A stretch of DNA of 64,000 bases from Gammaproteobacteria bacterium. GTDB taxonomy: Bacteria; Pseudomonadota; Gammaproteobacteria; Steroidobacterales; Steroidobacteraceae. The notes below the pieces were generated by a model. That model saw only the letters and a program-made list of their open reading frames with translations. It had not been told where the DNA came from and did not search any database. The position numbers and the translations under genes are program-made. The stretch is taken from assembly GCA_013289615.1 (NCBI GenBank), contig JABCZO010000003.1, forward strand, positions 98,102 to 162,101. Direction: 5' to 3'. Positions 32,905-40,519 of the stretch are shown piece after piece; within the stretch, counting starts at the first letter, position 1, and each line of letters opens with the position of its first letter.

Positions 32905-33907
32905 AACTGTGGCGATTCTGGCGGCAGTGCCACTGCTGCTGCAGCTGGCGGGTTGCGCGAGTTCGGCGGGCACGCGCGCGGACACCAGCGCGACCACGGC
33001 GGCCGCGCCGGCCAATCCAGCCGCGGCCGATCCGATGGCCAAGCCGGACAAGCCGGACAAGCCGGACAAGCCGGACAAGCCGGACAAGCCGGTCCATTCG
33101 AACACCGCCGCGGACACCAAGGCATTTGCCGAGGCCGTCAAGCGCGGCGACAAGGCCTGGCAGGCGAACGAGCTGGATCGCGCGGTGTATTACTACGTGC
33201 TGGCGCTGGAGCGCTCGCCGCAGGACGCGCCGACGCTGGCCAAGATCGGGGCGATCAAACAACAGCGCGGCGAAACCGCTCTGGCGGAGAAGGCGTTCGA
33301 GATGGCACACACGGCCCAGCCCGACGAGCCGCGCATCGCCGAGCGCCTGGCGCAGCTGTATATGCAGCAGGCCAAAGTGGACAGCGCCGCGCGGATCTAC
33401 AGTGAGGTGCTGGCGCTGCATCCGCAGCGTGCCCGCTCGCTGGATGGCATGGGCGAGGTCTGCATCCTGCGCACCGACTACGTGCAATCGATTCACTACT
33501 TCGATCAGGCGCTGCAGGCCGATCAGGCGGACGCGGCCAGCGTGCTGACCCACCGCGGCTACGCCAAGCTGCGCGTGCTCGACCTGCCGGGTGCCGAGGC
33601 GGATCTGCGGGGCGCGCTGGCGGTGACGCCGCGGCCAGACGCGTGGCGCTATCTGGCCGACCTGCAGGTGCGCCAGCACGACAATGCCGGGGCGTTCGCG
33701 AGCCTGCTCAAGATCATGGACAGCGCGCACGCCTACAACGAGATTGGTATGGTGCTGTTGAACATGAACAGCTACGGCGATTCCCAGGCGTACTTTGCCA
33801 AGGCGATCAGCGCCTCGCCGACCTGGTACGAGGAAGCGCAGAGCAACCTCGAACTGGCGGAAGAGCATCTGAAGAGCCACGCCGAGGTAGGGGGCGCGGC
33901 GCGGTAG
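32885..33907 (+). CDS. tadD: TadD-like TPR lipoprotein
   Basis: 340 aa. GTG at 32885 with GAGG a few bases upstream, overlapping tadC. The signal peptide ends in a lipobox (LLLQLAGC), then a low-complexity Ala/Thr/Pro linker with five exact Lys-Pro-Asp repeats, then about six TPR units (AVYYYVLALERSPQDAPTLA, AARIYSEVLALHPQRARSL, HYFDQALQADQADAAS). TadD lipoproteins help secretin assembly or localisation at the outer membrane. The KPD spacer probably sets the distance of the TPR domain from the membrane. Confidence 0.9.
   Translation: MPPLPNRTVAILAAVPLLLQLAGCASSAGTRADTSATTAAAPANPAAADPMAKPDKPDKPDKPDKPDKPVHSNTAADTKAFAEAVKRGDKAWQANELDRAVYYYVLALERSPQDAPTLAKIGAIKQQRGETALAEKAFEMAHTAQPDEPRIAERLAQLYMQQAKVDSAARIYSEVLALHPQRARSLDGMGEVCILRTDYVQSIHYFDQALQADQADAASVLTHRGYAKLRVLDLPGAEADLRGALAVTPRPDAWRYLADLQVRQHDNAGAFASLLKIMDSAHAYNEIGMVLLNMNSYGDSQAYFAKAISASPTWYEEAQSNLELAEEHLKSHAEVGGAAR
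33041..33094 (+). repeat. 9-bp tandem repeat coding Lys-Pro-Asp in tadD
   Basis: Five perfect copies of AAGCCGGAC (33041-33085) followed by AAGCCGGTC (33086-33094). The repeat is in frame and a multiple of three, so copy-number change by slippage would lengthen or shorten the lipoprotein's spacer without breaking the gene. Confidence 0.95.
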
Positions 33908-33950
33908 TACCGCCGCCGCCAGGATAATCAGGACTAAGGGGAGACTTTGA

Positions 33951-34607
33951 ATGTACGGGCGCGTAGCGATAATTACCCTGTTTCTGATCGCCACCGGCGC
34001 GGCGAGCAGCGCGCAGGCGAGCGGGGTCACGACTTATGGCACCGGGCTCAAGTCGTGCCAGGCCTATCTGGATGCCAGAGAGCAGCAAAACGCGGACGAG
34101 GTGGCCTACGTCGATTGGCTGAGCGGCTACCTCTCCGGAGTAAACGCGACTGCCAGTCGCACCAACAACATCCTGGCCGACTCGAATCTCAAGGACGCCG
34201 TGTCCTGGGTCGGAAGATACTGCCGTGCGCACACGATCAACTCGTTCGCCGCGGCCGCGTTTGCGCTGCTGATGGGCGCGAGCTCCGCGACGGCAACGCA
34301 GGCCGCCGAGCCGATCAGTTATGGCGCCGGATTCAAGTCCTGCGGAACGTATCTGGACGCGCGCGAGCAGCGCAATAGCGATGAGATGGCTTTCGTGGAT
34401 TGGTTGGGCGGCTATCTGTCCGGAGTCAACGCGATATCCAAAGGCACCACCAACATTCTGGGAACCTCGGACATTACCGGAGCGATCTACTGGCTCGACA
34501 ATTTCTGCCGCGAGCACGCACCAGCGCGATTCGCCGCGGCCGTCGATGCGCGTGTGGCCGCCGGTATCACGGCCGTCGCCGTAGCCACGCCGCCGTCCAT
34601 GCGATGA
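33951..34607 (+). CDS. Secreted protein with two tandem copies of an unknown ~65-aa domain
   Basis: 218 aa with AGGGGAG eight bases before the ATG. A signal peptide (ALIA-type hydrophobic run ending SAQASG) is followed by two homologous units: one with TGLKSCQAYLDAREQQNADE, VDWLSGYLSGVNA and GRYCRAH, and one with AGFKSCGTYLDAREQRNSDE, VDWLGGYLSGVNA and DNFCREH. Each has two cysteines in equivalent places, suggesting a disulfide per domain. Between them is an Ala-rich hydrophobic stretch like a second signal sequence. It ends the Tad gene string, so a pilus-associated role is possible. Its last residues are coded antisense to the ubiB-tail remnant. Confidence 0.75.
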   Translation: MYGRVAIITLFLIATGAASSAQASGVTTYGTGLKSCQAYLDAREQQNADEVAYVDWLSGYLSGVNATASRTNNILADSNLKDAVSWVGRYCRAHTINSFAAAAFALLMGASSATATQAAEPISYGAGFKSCGTYLDAREQRNSDEMAFVDWLGGYLSGVNAISKGTTNILGTSDITGAIYWLDNFCREHAPARFAAAVDARVAAGITAVAVATPPSMR

Positions 34608-34696
34608 GACCGCCGAGTCCGATCAGCAACCCGAACCAGCGCGGATAGAGCCGCAGGCCGAACCACAGCACGGCACCGAGCACCAGCGCGGCGCCG
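34567..34696 (-). pseudogene. Remnant 3' end of ubiB (left junction of insertion)
   Basis: On the minus strand this codes a UbiB C-terminal tail (WFGLRLYPRWFGLLIGLGG, then LIAWTAAWLRRRP and a TGA at 34569-34567). The true ubiB ends GLLIGAGGLVTWMSAWLQRR. Bases 34619-34696 are identical to 37125-37202; the last 52 bases differ at many positions but keep the protein pattern, so this is a diverged allele of the same tail, not random sequence. It overlaps antisense the end of the gene at 33951-34607. Best read as the displaced original end of ubiB. Confidence 0.8.
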
Positions 34697-34727
34697 CCGG
34701 CGGCATGATCGCTACCTGGGAGCGGCG

Positions 34728-34747
34728 TCGAAGTGCGCCGACTTCGA
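34728..34747. repeat. Inverted repeat near the left end of the insertion
   Basis: TCGAAGT (34728-34734) and ACTTCGA (34741-34747) flank a six-base centre GCGCCG; pairing extends outward imperfectly with GCGGCG/CGCCGC. Two short arms around a 6-bp spacer resemble a tyrosine-recombinase core, but it could equally be a simple hairpin. It is 31 bases inside the left direct repeat. Confidence 0.45.
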
Positions 34748-34904
34748 GCGCCGCGTCTGATGCCAATCCATCTGCTCCAGTCAGCTCAGAGCGTCACCGA
34801 GTAGCACCGCGAGTGCATCGTTGTTTCAAGCGCTGGTACCGAAGCCGCATAGGTTGCATGTCGGGGCTCTTACATGCGCCATAACACTGTCTATATCTAG
34901 TATA

Positions 34905-34947
34905 ATAACTGGTTATAATTGACTTATATTATTGTTTTATATATATT
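34905..34947 (+). promoter_or_regulatory. Promoter and candidate operator of yjjJ
   Basis: Within a strikingly AT-rich patch (about 34881-34980), TTGACT (34919-34924) and TATATT (34942-34947) are 17 bp apart, five of six matches each. Just upstream, ATAAC-TG-GTTAT (34905-34916) is a perfect inverted repeat suited to a dimeric HTH protein. The start codon at 34981 has no ribosome-binding sequence but two direct copies of TCTAGTC (34962-34968, 34974-34980) precede it. Autoregulation by the HTH of YjjJ is an inference. Confidence 0.6.
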
Positions 34948-34980
34948 TATTAAATTGCTATTCTAGTCTTTAATCTAGTC

Positions 34981-36339
34981 ATGAGTGCCTCTCTGGTTAC
35001 CGTCGTCGCGGAGCGGCTCGCCCTCGGGGCGAATTCTGCCGCCGAGTTGATGCAGGCCTTAGGCGTCTCGCAAACCACAGTATCCAAGGCGCTGCGAGTG
35101 CTTGAGCGCAGCCAGCGCGTGTTGCGTATGGGCTCGACGCGAGGGGCTCGCTACGCGTTGCGCCGGCGCGTGGCAGCGATCGGTTCGCAATGGCCCATCT
35201 ACCGCATCGATGAGCAGGGCACCGCTCAAGGGTTGGGAATGCTGAACGCAATTCAGCGCGACAATTATTACGTCACGGCGGGTCCTGGCCGCATCCCGGG
35301 TCTGTTCCAAGGTCTTCCGTACTATTTGCAGGACGCCCGGCCGGCGGGGTTCCTGGGGCGGGCGATACCCGCCGCTTATCCGGAACTTGCATTACCACCT
35401 CGTGTGCTCGATTGGACGGACGAGCACTTCCTCACCTACCTCACGCAGCGCGGGGCCGACGGCGGTGGAAATCTTGTCGTGGGAGTGGAAGCACTCAATC
35501 GGCATCTCGCGGCGATCAACTCGCCGGCCGTGGTGGCAGCGCAGAAGCGCGCCGCGCACTACCCCACTTTCGCGGCGGCCGCCATGGCCGGCGCGCCGCC
35601 AGGTTCTTCGGCACACGGTGAGAATCCTAAGTTCACTGCCTGCGTTGCCGAGGGCGATCGACAGAGTCATGTCATTGTGAAGTTTTCCCCACCGCGCTCG
35701 ACCCCGACGGGGCAGCGCTGGTCAGACTTGCTCACGGCTGAATATCTGGCGCACCGCGTGCTCGAGGAGAACGGCATCGCTGCCTGTAGTTCACGATTGC
35801 TGGATTGCGGTGATCGGGTGTTTTTGGAATGCGATCGATTCGATCGAATCGGTGCTCACGGCCGACGTGGAGTCGTATCGCTGTTCGCACTCGACAGCGC
35901 GCGCTACGGCCAACTGGACAGCTGGGCTGCAGGTGCCGAACGCCTCGCCGCCGATTCGCTGCTGTCGGCTGAGGATGCCGAGCGGATTCGATTCCTCGAT
36001 GCCTTCGGTGCCCTCATCGCCAACACGGATCGGCATTTCGGCAACGTGACGTTGTTCGATCAGCACCAGGGGCTGTTCGAGCTCGCCCCGGTGTATGACA
36101 TGCTGCCGATGCTATTTGCGCCGCAGGACGATCAGCTCGTGCTGCGGCAGTTTGAAACGGTACCGGCCAGAGCGGCATGGCTATCTGTGTGGACACGCGC
36201 CCACACACTCGCCGAAGTCTATTGGGACCGGGTAGCTCAGGACCTGCGAATGAGCGAAGATTTTCGCCAGCTTTGTAACCAGAGCCTGGCAGTGCTCCGA
36301 GCGACGTCGCGGCGCGCAGGGCCGGTCGCCGCGAACTGA
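34981..36339 (+). CDS. yjjJ: HipA-family kinase toxin YjjJ with fused N-terminal winged helix
   Basis: 452 aa. Residues 1-70 are a winged HTH (AAELMQALGVSQTTVSKALR, then a basic wing ending RYALRRR). The rest is a HipA-like Ser/Thr kinase: HVIVKFSPP with the ATP lysine, LTAEYLAHRVLEENGI, the catalytic loop GALIANTDRHFGNVTLF and the metal-binding segment APVYDMLPMLF. E. coli YjjJ has the same domain order. There is no separate hipB; the HTH is in cis, so antitoxin and toxin functions may be in one chain. Its leader region is AT-rich and foreign-looking compared with neighbours. It is convergent with the DUF488 gene. Confidence 0.88.
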   Translation: MSASLVTVVAERLALGANSAAELMQALGVSQTTVSKALRVLERSQRVLRMGSTRGARYALRRRVAAIGSQWPIYRIDEQGTAQGLGMLNAIQRDNYYVTAGPGRIPGLFQGLPYYLQDARPAGFLGRAIPAAYPELALPPRVLDWTDEHFLTYLTQRGADGGGNLVVGVEALNRHLAAINSPAVVAAQKRAAHYPTFAAAAMAGAPPGSSAHGENPKFTACVAEGDRQSHVIVKFSPPRSTPTGQRWSDLLTAEYLAHRVLEENGIAACSSRLLDCGDRVFLECDRFDRIGAHGRRGVVSLFALDSARYGQLDSWAAGAERLAADSLLSAEDAERIRFLDAFGALIANTDRHFGNVTLFDQHQGLFELAPVYDMLPMLFAPQDDQLVLRQFETVPARAAWLSVWTRAHTLAEVYWDRVAQDLRMSEDFRQLCNQSLAVLRATSRRAGPVAAN

Positions 36340-36399
36340 TCGACCAGAGAGCGCTACGGCCGAAAGCGCCGAATAACGCGGTGGCAGCGCCAATCAGAG

Positions 36400-36999
36400 C
36401 TATCGCTCGTGCTGCCTGTAGGCGATGTTGCCGGCACGCCTGGCATAGGCGTGCTCGAGGATTTCCGAGAAACCGTGCGCCGTCGCGAAAATGTCCGCCT
36501 GGCCCGAGCTGCCGAGTTCTTCCTCGACCAGACGCTCCTCTGCCTGCTCATGATCCTCCAGCGCACCGTCACGGCGGATATGTTTTATCAATACGCCGTG
36601 CTTCTTCAGCTCATGGCACACCAGAATTGTGCGATGGCAGGTCAACGGGTCCTGTTCAGCGCACATCAGGGCGACGCGATACCTTTGAGCGCCAGCCAGA
36701 ACGCGCTCGATACCTGCGGCGAAGGCTGGCAACTTCGCAATCTTGTCGTAGATTGCACGGCCGTCGACGTAACACTCCGGCTCGTCCCGTCGTGCGCCGA
36801 GTTCCCGGCCAAGAAACACATAACCCATGTCCACAGCCGTAAGGCTCGCCCGCACAGGATCTTTGGAGAAATGCGGGAAGCGTGCGCTGTACGGCCGTGA
36901 GCGCACGTCCGCCACGACCTCGACACCGTGGCGCTGCAATTGCGCGATGAATTCCTCGATCGATTGAGAGGAGTGACCAACGGTGTAAATCCGCTGCAT
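36400..36999 (-). CDS. DUF488 family protein
   Basis: 199 aa. It begins MQRIYTVGHSSQSIEEFIAQ, the DUF488 hallmark, with VEVVADVRSRPYSARFPHFS, a middle GYVFLGRELGARRDEPEC and the conserved ALMCAEQDPLTCHRTILVCH. The family is widespread in small mobile or defence-linked gene sets and its biochemistry is unsettled; the Cys/His residues suggest a metal or nucleotide site. It lies between yjjJ and the right-hand ubiB repeat, in the putative insertion. Confidence 0.88.
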   Translation of the reverse strand: MQRIYTVGHSSQSIEEFIAQLQRHGVEVVADVRSRPYSARFPHFSKDPVRASLTAVDMGYVFLGRELGARRDEPECYVDGRAIYDKIAKLPAFAAGIERVLAGAQRYRVALMCAEQDPLTCHRTILVCHELKKHGVLIKHIRRDGALEDHEQAEERLVEEELGSSGQADIFATAHGFSEILEHAYARRAGNIAYRQHER

Positions 37000-37072
37000 G
37001 ACTACGCATTCTGGCCGTTCCGCGCCGGCTGTGACGGTCTGTTGGATCCGCTGCGCCGGGAGCGTTGCGTTG

Positions 37073-38722
37073 TCAGAGCCGTCGTTGTAGCCACGCCGAC
37101 ATCCAGGTTACCAGCCCGCCGGCGCCGATCAGCAACCCGAACCAGCGCGGATAGAGCCGCAGGCCGAACCACAGCACGGCACCGAGCACCAGCGCGGCGC
37201 CGATCAGGATGCGGTCGCTGCGACGGCTCTGCTCGGCGTGCGCCGCGCGCAGCTGGTCGAGCGCGCTGCTATCGAGCGCCAGGCGCAGCTTGCCGTCCTG
37301 CGCCTGCTCGATGGCGCGCTTGATCAATGGCGGCAGCGCCTTCAGGATCTCGAGGGCATCGGGAAAACCGCGGCGCAGCTCGCGCAGCACGCCGCGCGCA
37401 CTGACGCGTTCGCGCATCCAGCTTCGCAGCACCGGGCTGGCGGTGTGCCAGATATCGAGTTCGGGATACAGCTGGCGTCCCAGCCCTTCGACATTCAGCA
37501 GCGTCTTCTGCAGCAGCAGCAGCTGCGGCTGGATCTGGCCGTCGAAGCGCCGCAGCGCCTCGAACAGGCGCAGCAGCACCGTGCCGAAGGAGATCTCCTT
37601 CAGCGGCCGATCGAAGATCGGCTCGCAGATGGTGCGCACCGCCGATTCCATCTCATCGACGCGGGTGCCGGGCGGTACCCAGCCGGACTGCACGTGCAGG
37701 GTGGCGACGCGCCGGTAATCGCGATCGAACACTGCCAGGAAATTCTCCGCGAGGTAGCGCTGGTCGCGCAGATCGAGCGTACCGACGATGCCGAAATCCA
37801 CCGCGGCGTAGCGCGGTCGTGCCGGATCGTCCACCAGCACGAAGATGTTGCCCGGATGCATGTCGGCGTGGAAAAAGTTATGGCGGAACACCTGAGTGAA
37901 AAAGATCTCAACACCGTTCTCCGCCAGCCGCTTGAAGTCGGTGCCAAGCTCGCGCAGCCGCTCCAGATCGCCGATCGGAATGCCGTGGATGCGCTCCATG
38001 ACCAGCACGTCGTTGCGGCAGTGATCCCAGTAGATTTCGGGCACGTACAACAGCGGCGAGCCGGCAAAATTGCGCTTGAGCTGGGAGGCGTTTGCCGCCT
38101 CGCGCATCAGATCGAGCTCATCGAGCACGGTTCTCTCGTATTCACGAACGATCTGGATCGGCTTGAGTCGGCGGCTCTGTATCCACCAGCGTTCGGCCAT
38201 GCCGGCGATCGTGTAGAGCACTTCCAGGTCGAGCGCGATCGTCGCCTTCATGCCCGGCCGCAGCACCTTGACGATCACGTCGCGGCCGTCGGCGAGCCTG
38301 GCCGCGTGCACCTGCGCGATCGATGCGGCGGCGAGCGGCAGTTCCTCGAAGTCCACCAGCCGCCGGTCGAGCGACTCGCCGTAGGAGCGCTCGATCATCG
38401 CGCGCGCGATCGCGCCCGGGAACGGCGGCACGTTGTCCTGCAGCTTGGCCAGCTCGTCGGCGATGTCGGCGGGCAGCAGGTCGCGGCGGGTGGACATGGC
38501 CTGGCCGAATTTGACGAAGATCGGGCCGAGCTCCTCGAGCGCGAGGCGCAGGCGGGCGCCGCGTGTCAGATCCGAGCCGCGCTGGAACCAGGTCCAGGGC
38601 GAGATGAAGAATACGAACCGCAGCGGCCGATAAAGATGTGTCGCGCGTACAAAATCATCCAGCCGATGGCGCACCAGCACCCGTTCGATCTGCACCAGCC
38701 GGGCGAGTACGCGCAGGCGCAT
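37073..38722 (-). CDS. ubiB: Ubiquinone biosynthesis ATPase/kinase-like protein UbiB
   Basis: 549 aa ABC1/ADCK-family protein. It shows the KxGQ motif (LGPIFVKFGQAMSTRRDLLP), the Ala-rich loop replacing a kinase P-loop (ELPLAAASIAQVHAARLADG), VIVKVLRPGM, the catalytic NFFHADMHPGNIFVL and AAVDFGIVGTLD, and two C-terminal transmembrane helices. It assists ubiquinone synthesis at the inner membrane. It is last of the ubiE-ubiJ-ubiB run. The last 50 or so bases past the 78-bp repeat may have come with the adjacent insertion, since a diverged copy of the tail lies at 34567-34618. Confidence 0.96.
   Translation of the reverse strand: MRLRVLARLVQIERVLVRHRLDDFVRATHLYRPLRFVFFISPWTWFQRGSDLTRGARLRLALEELGPIFVKFGQAMSTRRDLLPADIADELAKLQDNVPPFPGAIARAMIERSYGESLDRRLVDFEELPLAAASIAQVHAARLADGRDVIVKVLRPGMKATIALDLEVLYTIAGMAERWWIQSRRLKPIQIVREYERTVLDELDLMREAANASQLKRNFAGSPLLYVPEIYWDHCRNDVLVMERIHGIPIGDLERLRELGTDFKRLAENGVEIFFTQVFRHNFFHADMHPGNIFVLVDDPARPRYAAVDFGIVGTLDLRDQRYLAENFLAVFDRDYRRVATLHVQSGWVPPGTRVDEMESAVRTICEPIFDRPLKEISFGTVLLRLFEALRRFDGQIQPQLLLLQKTLLNVEGLGRQLYPELDIWHTASPVLRSWMRERVSARGVLRELRRGFPDALEILKALPPLIKRAIEQAQDGKLRLALDSSALDQLRAAHAEQSRRSDRILIGAALVLGAVLWFGLRLYPRWFGLLIGAGGLVTWMSAWLQRRL
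37125..37202. repeat. 78-bp direct repeat in ubiB (right copy; partner 34619-34696)
   Basis: Perfectly identical to 34619-34696 and in the same orientation. Identity stops abruptly at both ends (T versus G on the left, C versus A on the right). It covers codons for the next-to-last membrane segment of UbiB. Confidence 0.95.
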
Positions 38723-38763
38723 CAGGGCCGCTCCATCAGCGTGGCGCCATCATCGTGGCGCCG

Positions 38764-39414
38764 TCAGCATGGCTGCCGGCCGCCGGCGAGCAGGCGCGCG
38801 CGCTGCTCGAGAACCCCCAGCCGCGCCTCGATGCGATCGAGCTGTTCGCGCAGCTGATCGACGCCGCGCAGGTAATGTTCAGACTCGGGCCGCGACACCA
38901 GGTCGCCGCTTTCGTGCGCCAGGTACTCGGCGACATTTCGGAGCGAGGTCCAGGCAGCCGTACGCGTCCAGCCGACGGCGGCGCGCATGCCGCGCAGTGC
39001 CAGATGGGCGCCGCTGCGGCCCAGCACCCGGGCCATGACGGCCTCCAGGTCGGGCCTGAGCAGCCGGCCGAGTTCGCGAAACTGCTGCGCGATCTCGGCG
39101 TCGCCCTCGATCCGCACGTCGCCGCGCTGGATCACCGCCTCGCCATCCGCGCCGGTCAGCGCCAGCAGCGACAGCGGCGCACCGACGATCCTCGCGTCCG
39201 CGCGAGCATCAGCCGGGAGCGAGCGCAAAGCCTTGAGCGTGCGGCCGGTGGACTCGACCACGGTGCTGAACGGCGTACCGCTGACCTCGAGCGCCAGCCG
39301 CCGGCCCCGCAGCGCGGCGATCAGTGAGGTGGCGCGAGGCGAGTCGGCCATGGCTCGCGCCACTGCCCGGTCGAGCAGGCGCTCGATCACGACATCGGCC
39401 GTCGCTGCCATCAT
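38764..39414 (-). CDS. ubiJ: Ubiquinone biosynthesis accessory factor UbiJ
   Basis: 216 aa, overlapping ubiE by one base and lying 41 bases upstream of ubiB. The N-terminal SCP2-like lipid-binding domain (ALRGRRLALEVSGTPFSTVV, GAPLSLLALTGADGEAVIQR) and a C-terminal coiled-coil (LREQLDRIEARLGVLEQRAR) match UbiJ, which with UbiK organises the soluble ubiquinone-making complex. The ubiK gene is in the same window at 60850, well away from this cluster. Confidence 0.9.
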   Translation of the reverse strand: MMAATADVVIERLLDRAVARAMADSPRATSLIAALRGRRLALEVSGTPFSTVVESTGRTLKALRSLPADARADARIVGAPLSLLALTGADGEAVIQRGDVRIEGDAEIAQQFRELGRLLRPDLEAVMARVLGRSGAHLALRGMRAAVGWTRTAAWTSLRNVAEYLAHESGDLVSRPESEHYLRGVDQLREQLDRIEARLGVLEQRARLLAGGRQPC

Positions 39415-40226
39415 CAGTACCGGTAGCCGCGGTGTACCGCCACGATGCCACCCATCAGGTTGTGGTAGCGGCAGCTTTCCAGGCCGGCGGTTTTCATCAG
39501 CTCAATCAATCCCTGTTGATCCGGATGCCGCCGGATGGATTCGGCGAGGTAGCGGTAACTCTCGGCGTCACCGGCGACCGCACGTCCGAGCCAGGGCAGC
39601 ACATTGAACGAATACAGGTCATAGAGGCGGCCCAGCGCCGGTAACACCGGCTGGGAGAATTCGAGTATCAGCAGCTGCCCGCCCGGTTTGAGCACCCGAC
39701 GCATCGACGCCAGCGCTGCGGCCTTGTCGGTGACATTGCGCAGGCCAAAGGCGATGGTCACGCAGTGGAAACTGCTATCGGCAAAGGGCAGGCGCTCGGC
39801 GTCGGCCTGCGCGTAGCCGACGTTGGCTACCACGGCACGGTCGATCAGGCGGTCGCGGCCGTGGCGCAGCATGCTGGCATTGATGTCGGACAGCACCACC
39901 AGCCCCGACTTGCCGACCTGGCGCGCCAGTCCGGCGGCGATATCGCCGGTTCCTGCGGCGATATCCAGGGCGCGGTCGCCGGCCTTAAGTCCGGTCAGTG
40001 ACAGCAGGAACTGCTTCCACAGCCGATGGGTCCCGGCCGACATCAGGTCGTTCATCAGATCGTAGCGGTCAGCCACCGAGTCGAACACTGCCCGCACCCG
40101 CCGGGCCTTCTCGCGCCACGGCACCCGCTGGAATCCGAAGTCGGTGCTGTCTGGGCGGTCGGGGCTGTTGGGGCTGTTGGGGCTGTGTTGGCTCATCGGA
40201 GCTACCATAACGAAGGAACCCGTCAT
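39414..40226 (-). CDS. ubiE: Ubiquinone/menaquinone methyltransferase UbiE
   Basis: Up to 270 aa; ATG 40196 (MSQHSPNSPNSPD) is a plausible shorter start, as no ribosome-binding site decides. The SAM-binding fold is clear: VFDSVADRYDLMNDLMSAGT, HRLWKQ, ALDIAAGTGDIAAGLAR, LSDINASMLRHGRDRL, AERLPFADSSFHCVTIAFGL, RNVTDKAAALASMRRVLKPG and the C-terminal YRYLAESIRRHPDQQ. It performs the C-methylation step of ubiquinone synthesis. The N-terminal tail is a short Asn-Ser-Pro repeat. Confidence 0.96.
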   Translation of the reverse strand: MTGSFVMVAPMSQHSPNSPNSPDRPDSTDFGFQRVPWREKARRVRAVFDSVADRYDLMNDLMSAGTHRLWKQFLLSLTGLKAGDRALDIAAGTGDIAAGLARQVGKSGLVVLSDINASMLRHGRDRLIDRAVVANVGYAQADAERLPFADSSFHCVTIAFGLRNVTDKAAALASMRRVLKPGGQLLILEFSQPVLPALGRLYDLYSFNVLPWLGRAVAGDAESYRYLAESIRRHPDQQGLIELMKTAGLESCRYHNLMGGIVAVHRGYRY

Positions 40227-40286
40227 TCTATTAGGGTCACCATAATCCTACGGGTTAGTTGCTGGCGGAAAGGACCATTTTGGTCT

Positions 40287-40458
40287 TATATATCCCCGGG
40301 CGTCTGATATTTCATGTATCTGGAATTGGTCCAAAATGCTGGCAATCCGGCTGCAGTTCCCCCAGAATCCCGCTCCGGTTGAGCGCCCAAAAAGGCCTCA
40401 ATCGAGTGGGGGTCTTGTGAAGATTTGGCCGGGCGAAACCGCCCGGCCTTTCTTTTTT
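40287..40458 (+). ncRNA. Candidate small RNA ending at an orphan terminator
   Basis: The 293-bp region between ubiE and the DUF971 gene (both minus strand) ends in a strong plus-strand terminator with no plus-strand gene upstream. Internal complementarity exists: CATTTTGG (40277-40284) with CCAAAATG (40331-40338), and GACCA/TGGTC around 40274-40286. A TATATA near 40287 could be part of a promoter but I see no good -35. The 5' end is a guess. It could also be a 3' UTR of antisense transcription. No known RNA family was recognised. Confidence 0.35.
40427..40458 (+). terminator. Strong intrinsic terminator, plus strand
   Basis: GGCCGGGCG (40427-40435) pairs perfectly with CGCCCGGCC (40440-40448) across a four-base AAAC loop and is followed by TTTCTTTTTT (40449-40458). 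On the minus strand there is no T run, so it does not end the DUF971 gene; its transcript must come from the plus strand. Confidence 0.85.
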
Positions 40459-40519
40459 GTACTGCAAGCAATGCAAGACATGCGCGGCCCGCGGCCGCCT
40501 GCCGGTTTTTGCGCCACCG

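Larger units (their letters stand above)
34619..37202. mobile_element. Putative ~2.5-kb insertion at the ubiB 3' end (yjjJ + DUF488 cargo)
   Basis: 78-bp perfect direct repeats (34619-34696 and 37125-37202) bound the segment. The right repeat lies in functional ubiB and the left in a truncated ubiB tail. The two tails beyond the repeats differ in sequence but both keep a UbiB reading frame and stop. This is the geometry left by site-specific integration into a gene 3' end: the newcomer supplies a replacement end and the old end is pushed to the far junction. No integrase gene is inside, so it is either a deletion derivative, was mobilised in trans, or arose by recombination between ubiB alleles. 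The 5' part (34697-34900) holds only an inverted repeat and unassigned sequence. Confidence 0.55.

Noticed and set aside
33041..33094. Possible CRISPR-like short repeat array
   Set aside because: Units are contiguous 9-mers without spacers and code for Lys-Pro-Asp; not CRISPR.
32861..34030. 389-aa minus-strand frame with repeated Leu-Val-Arg units
   Set aside because: The repeats are the antisense reading of the Lys-Pro-Asp minisatellite in tadD; the frame has no independent support.
37238..38857. 539-aa plus-strand open frame opposite ubiB
   Set aside because: Antisense of ubiB and ubiJ; no domain recognisable.
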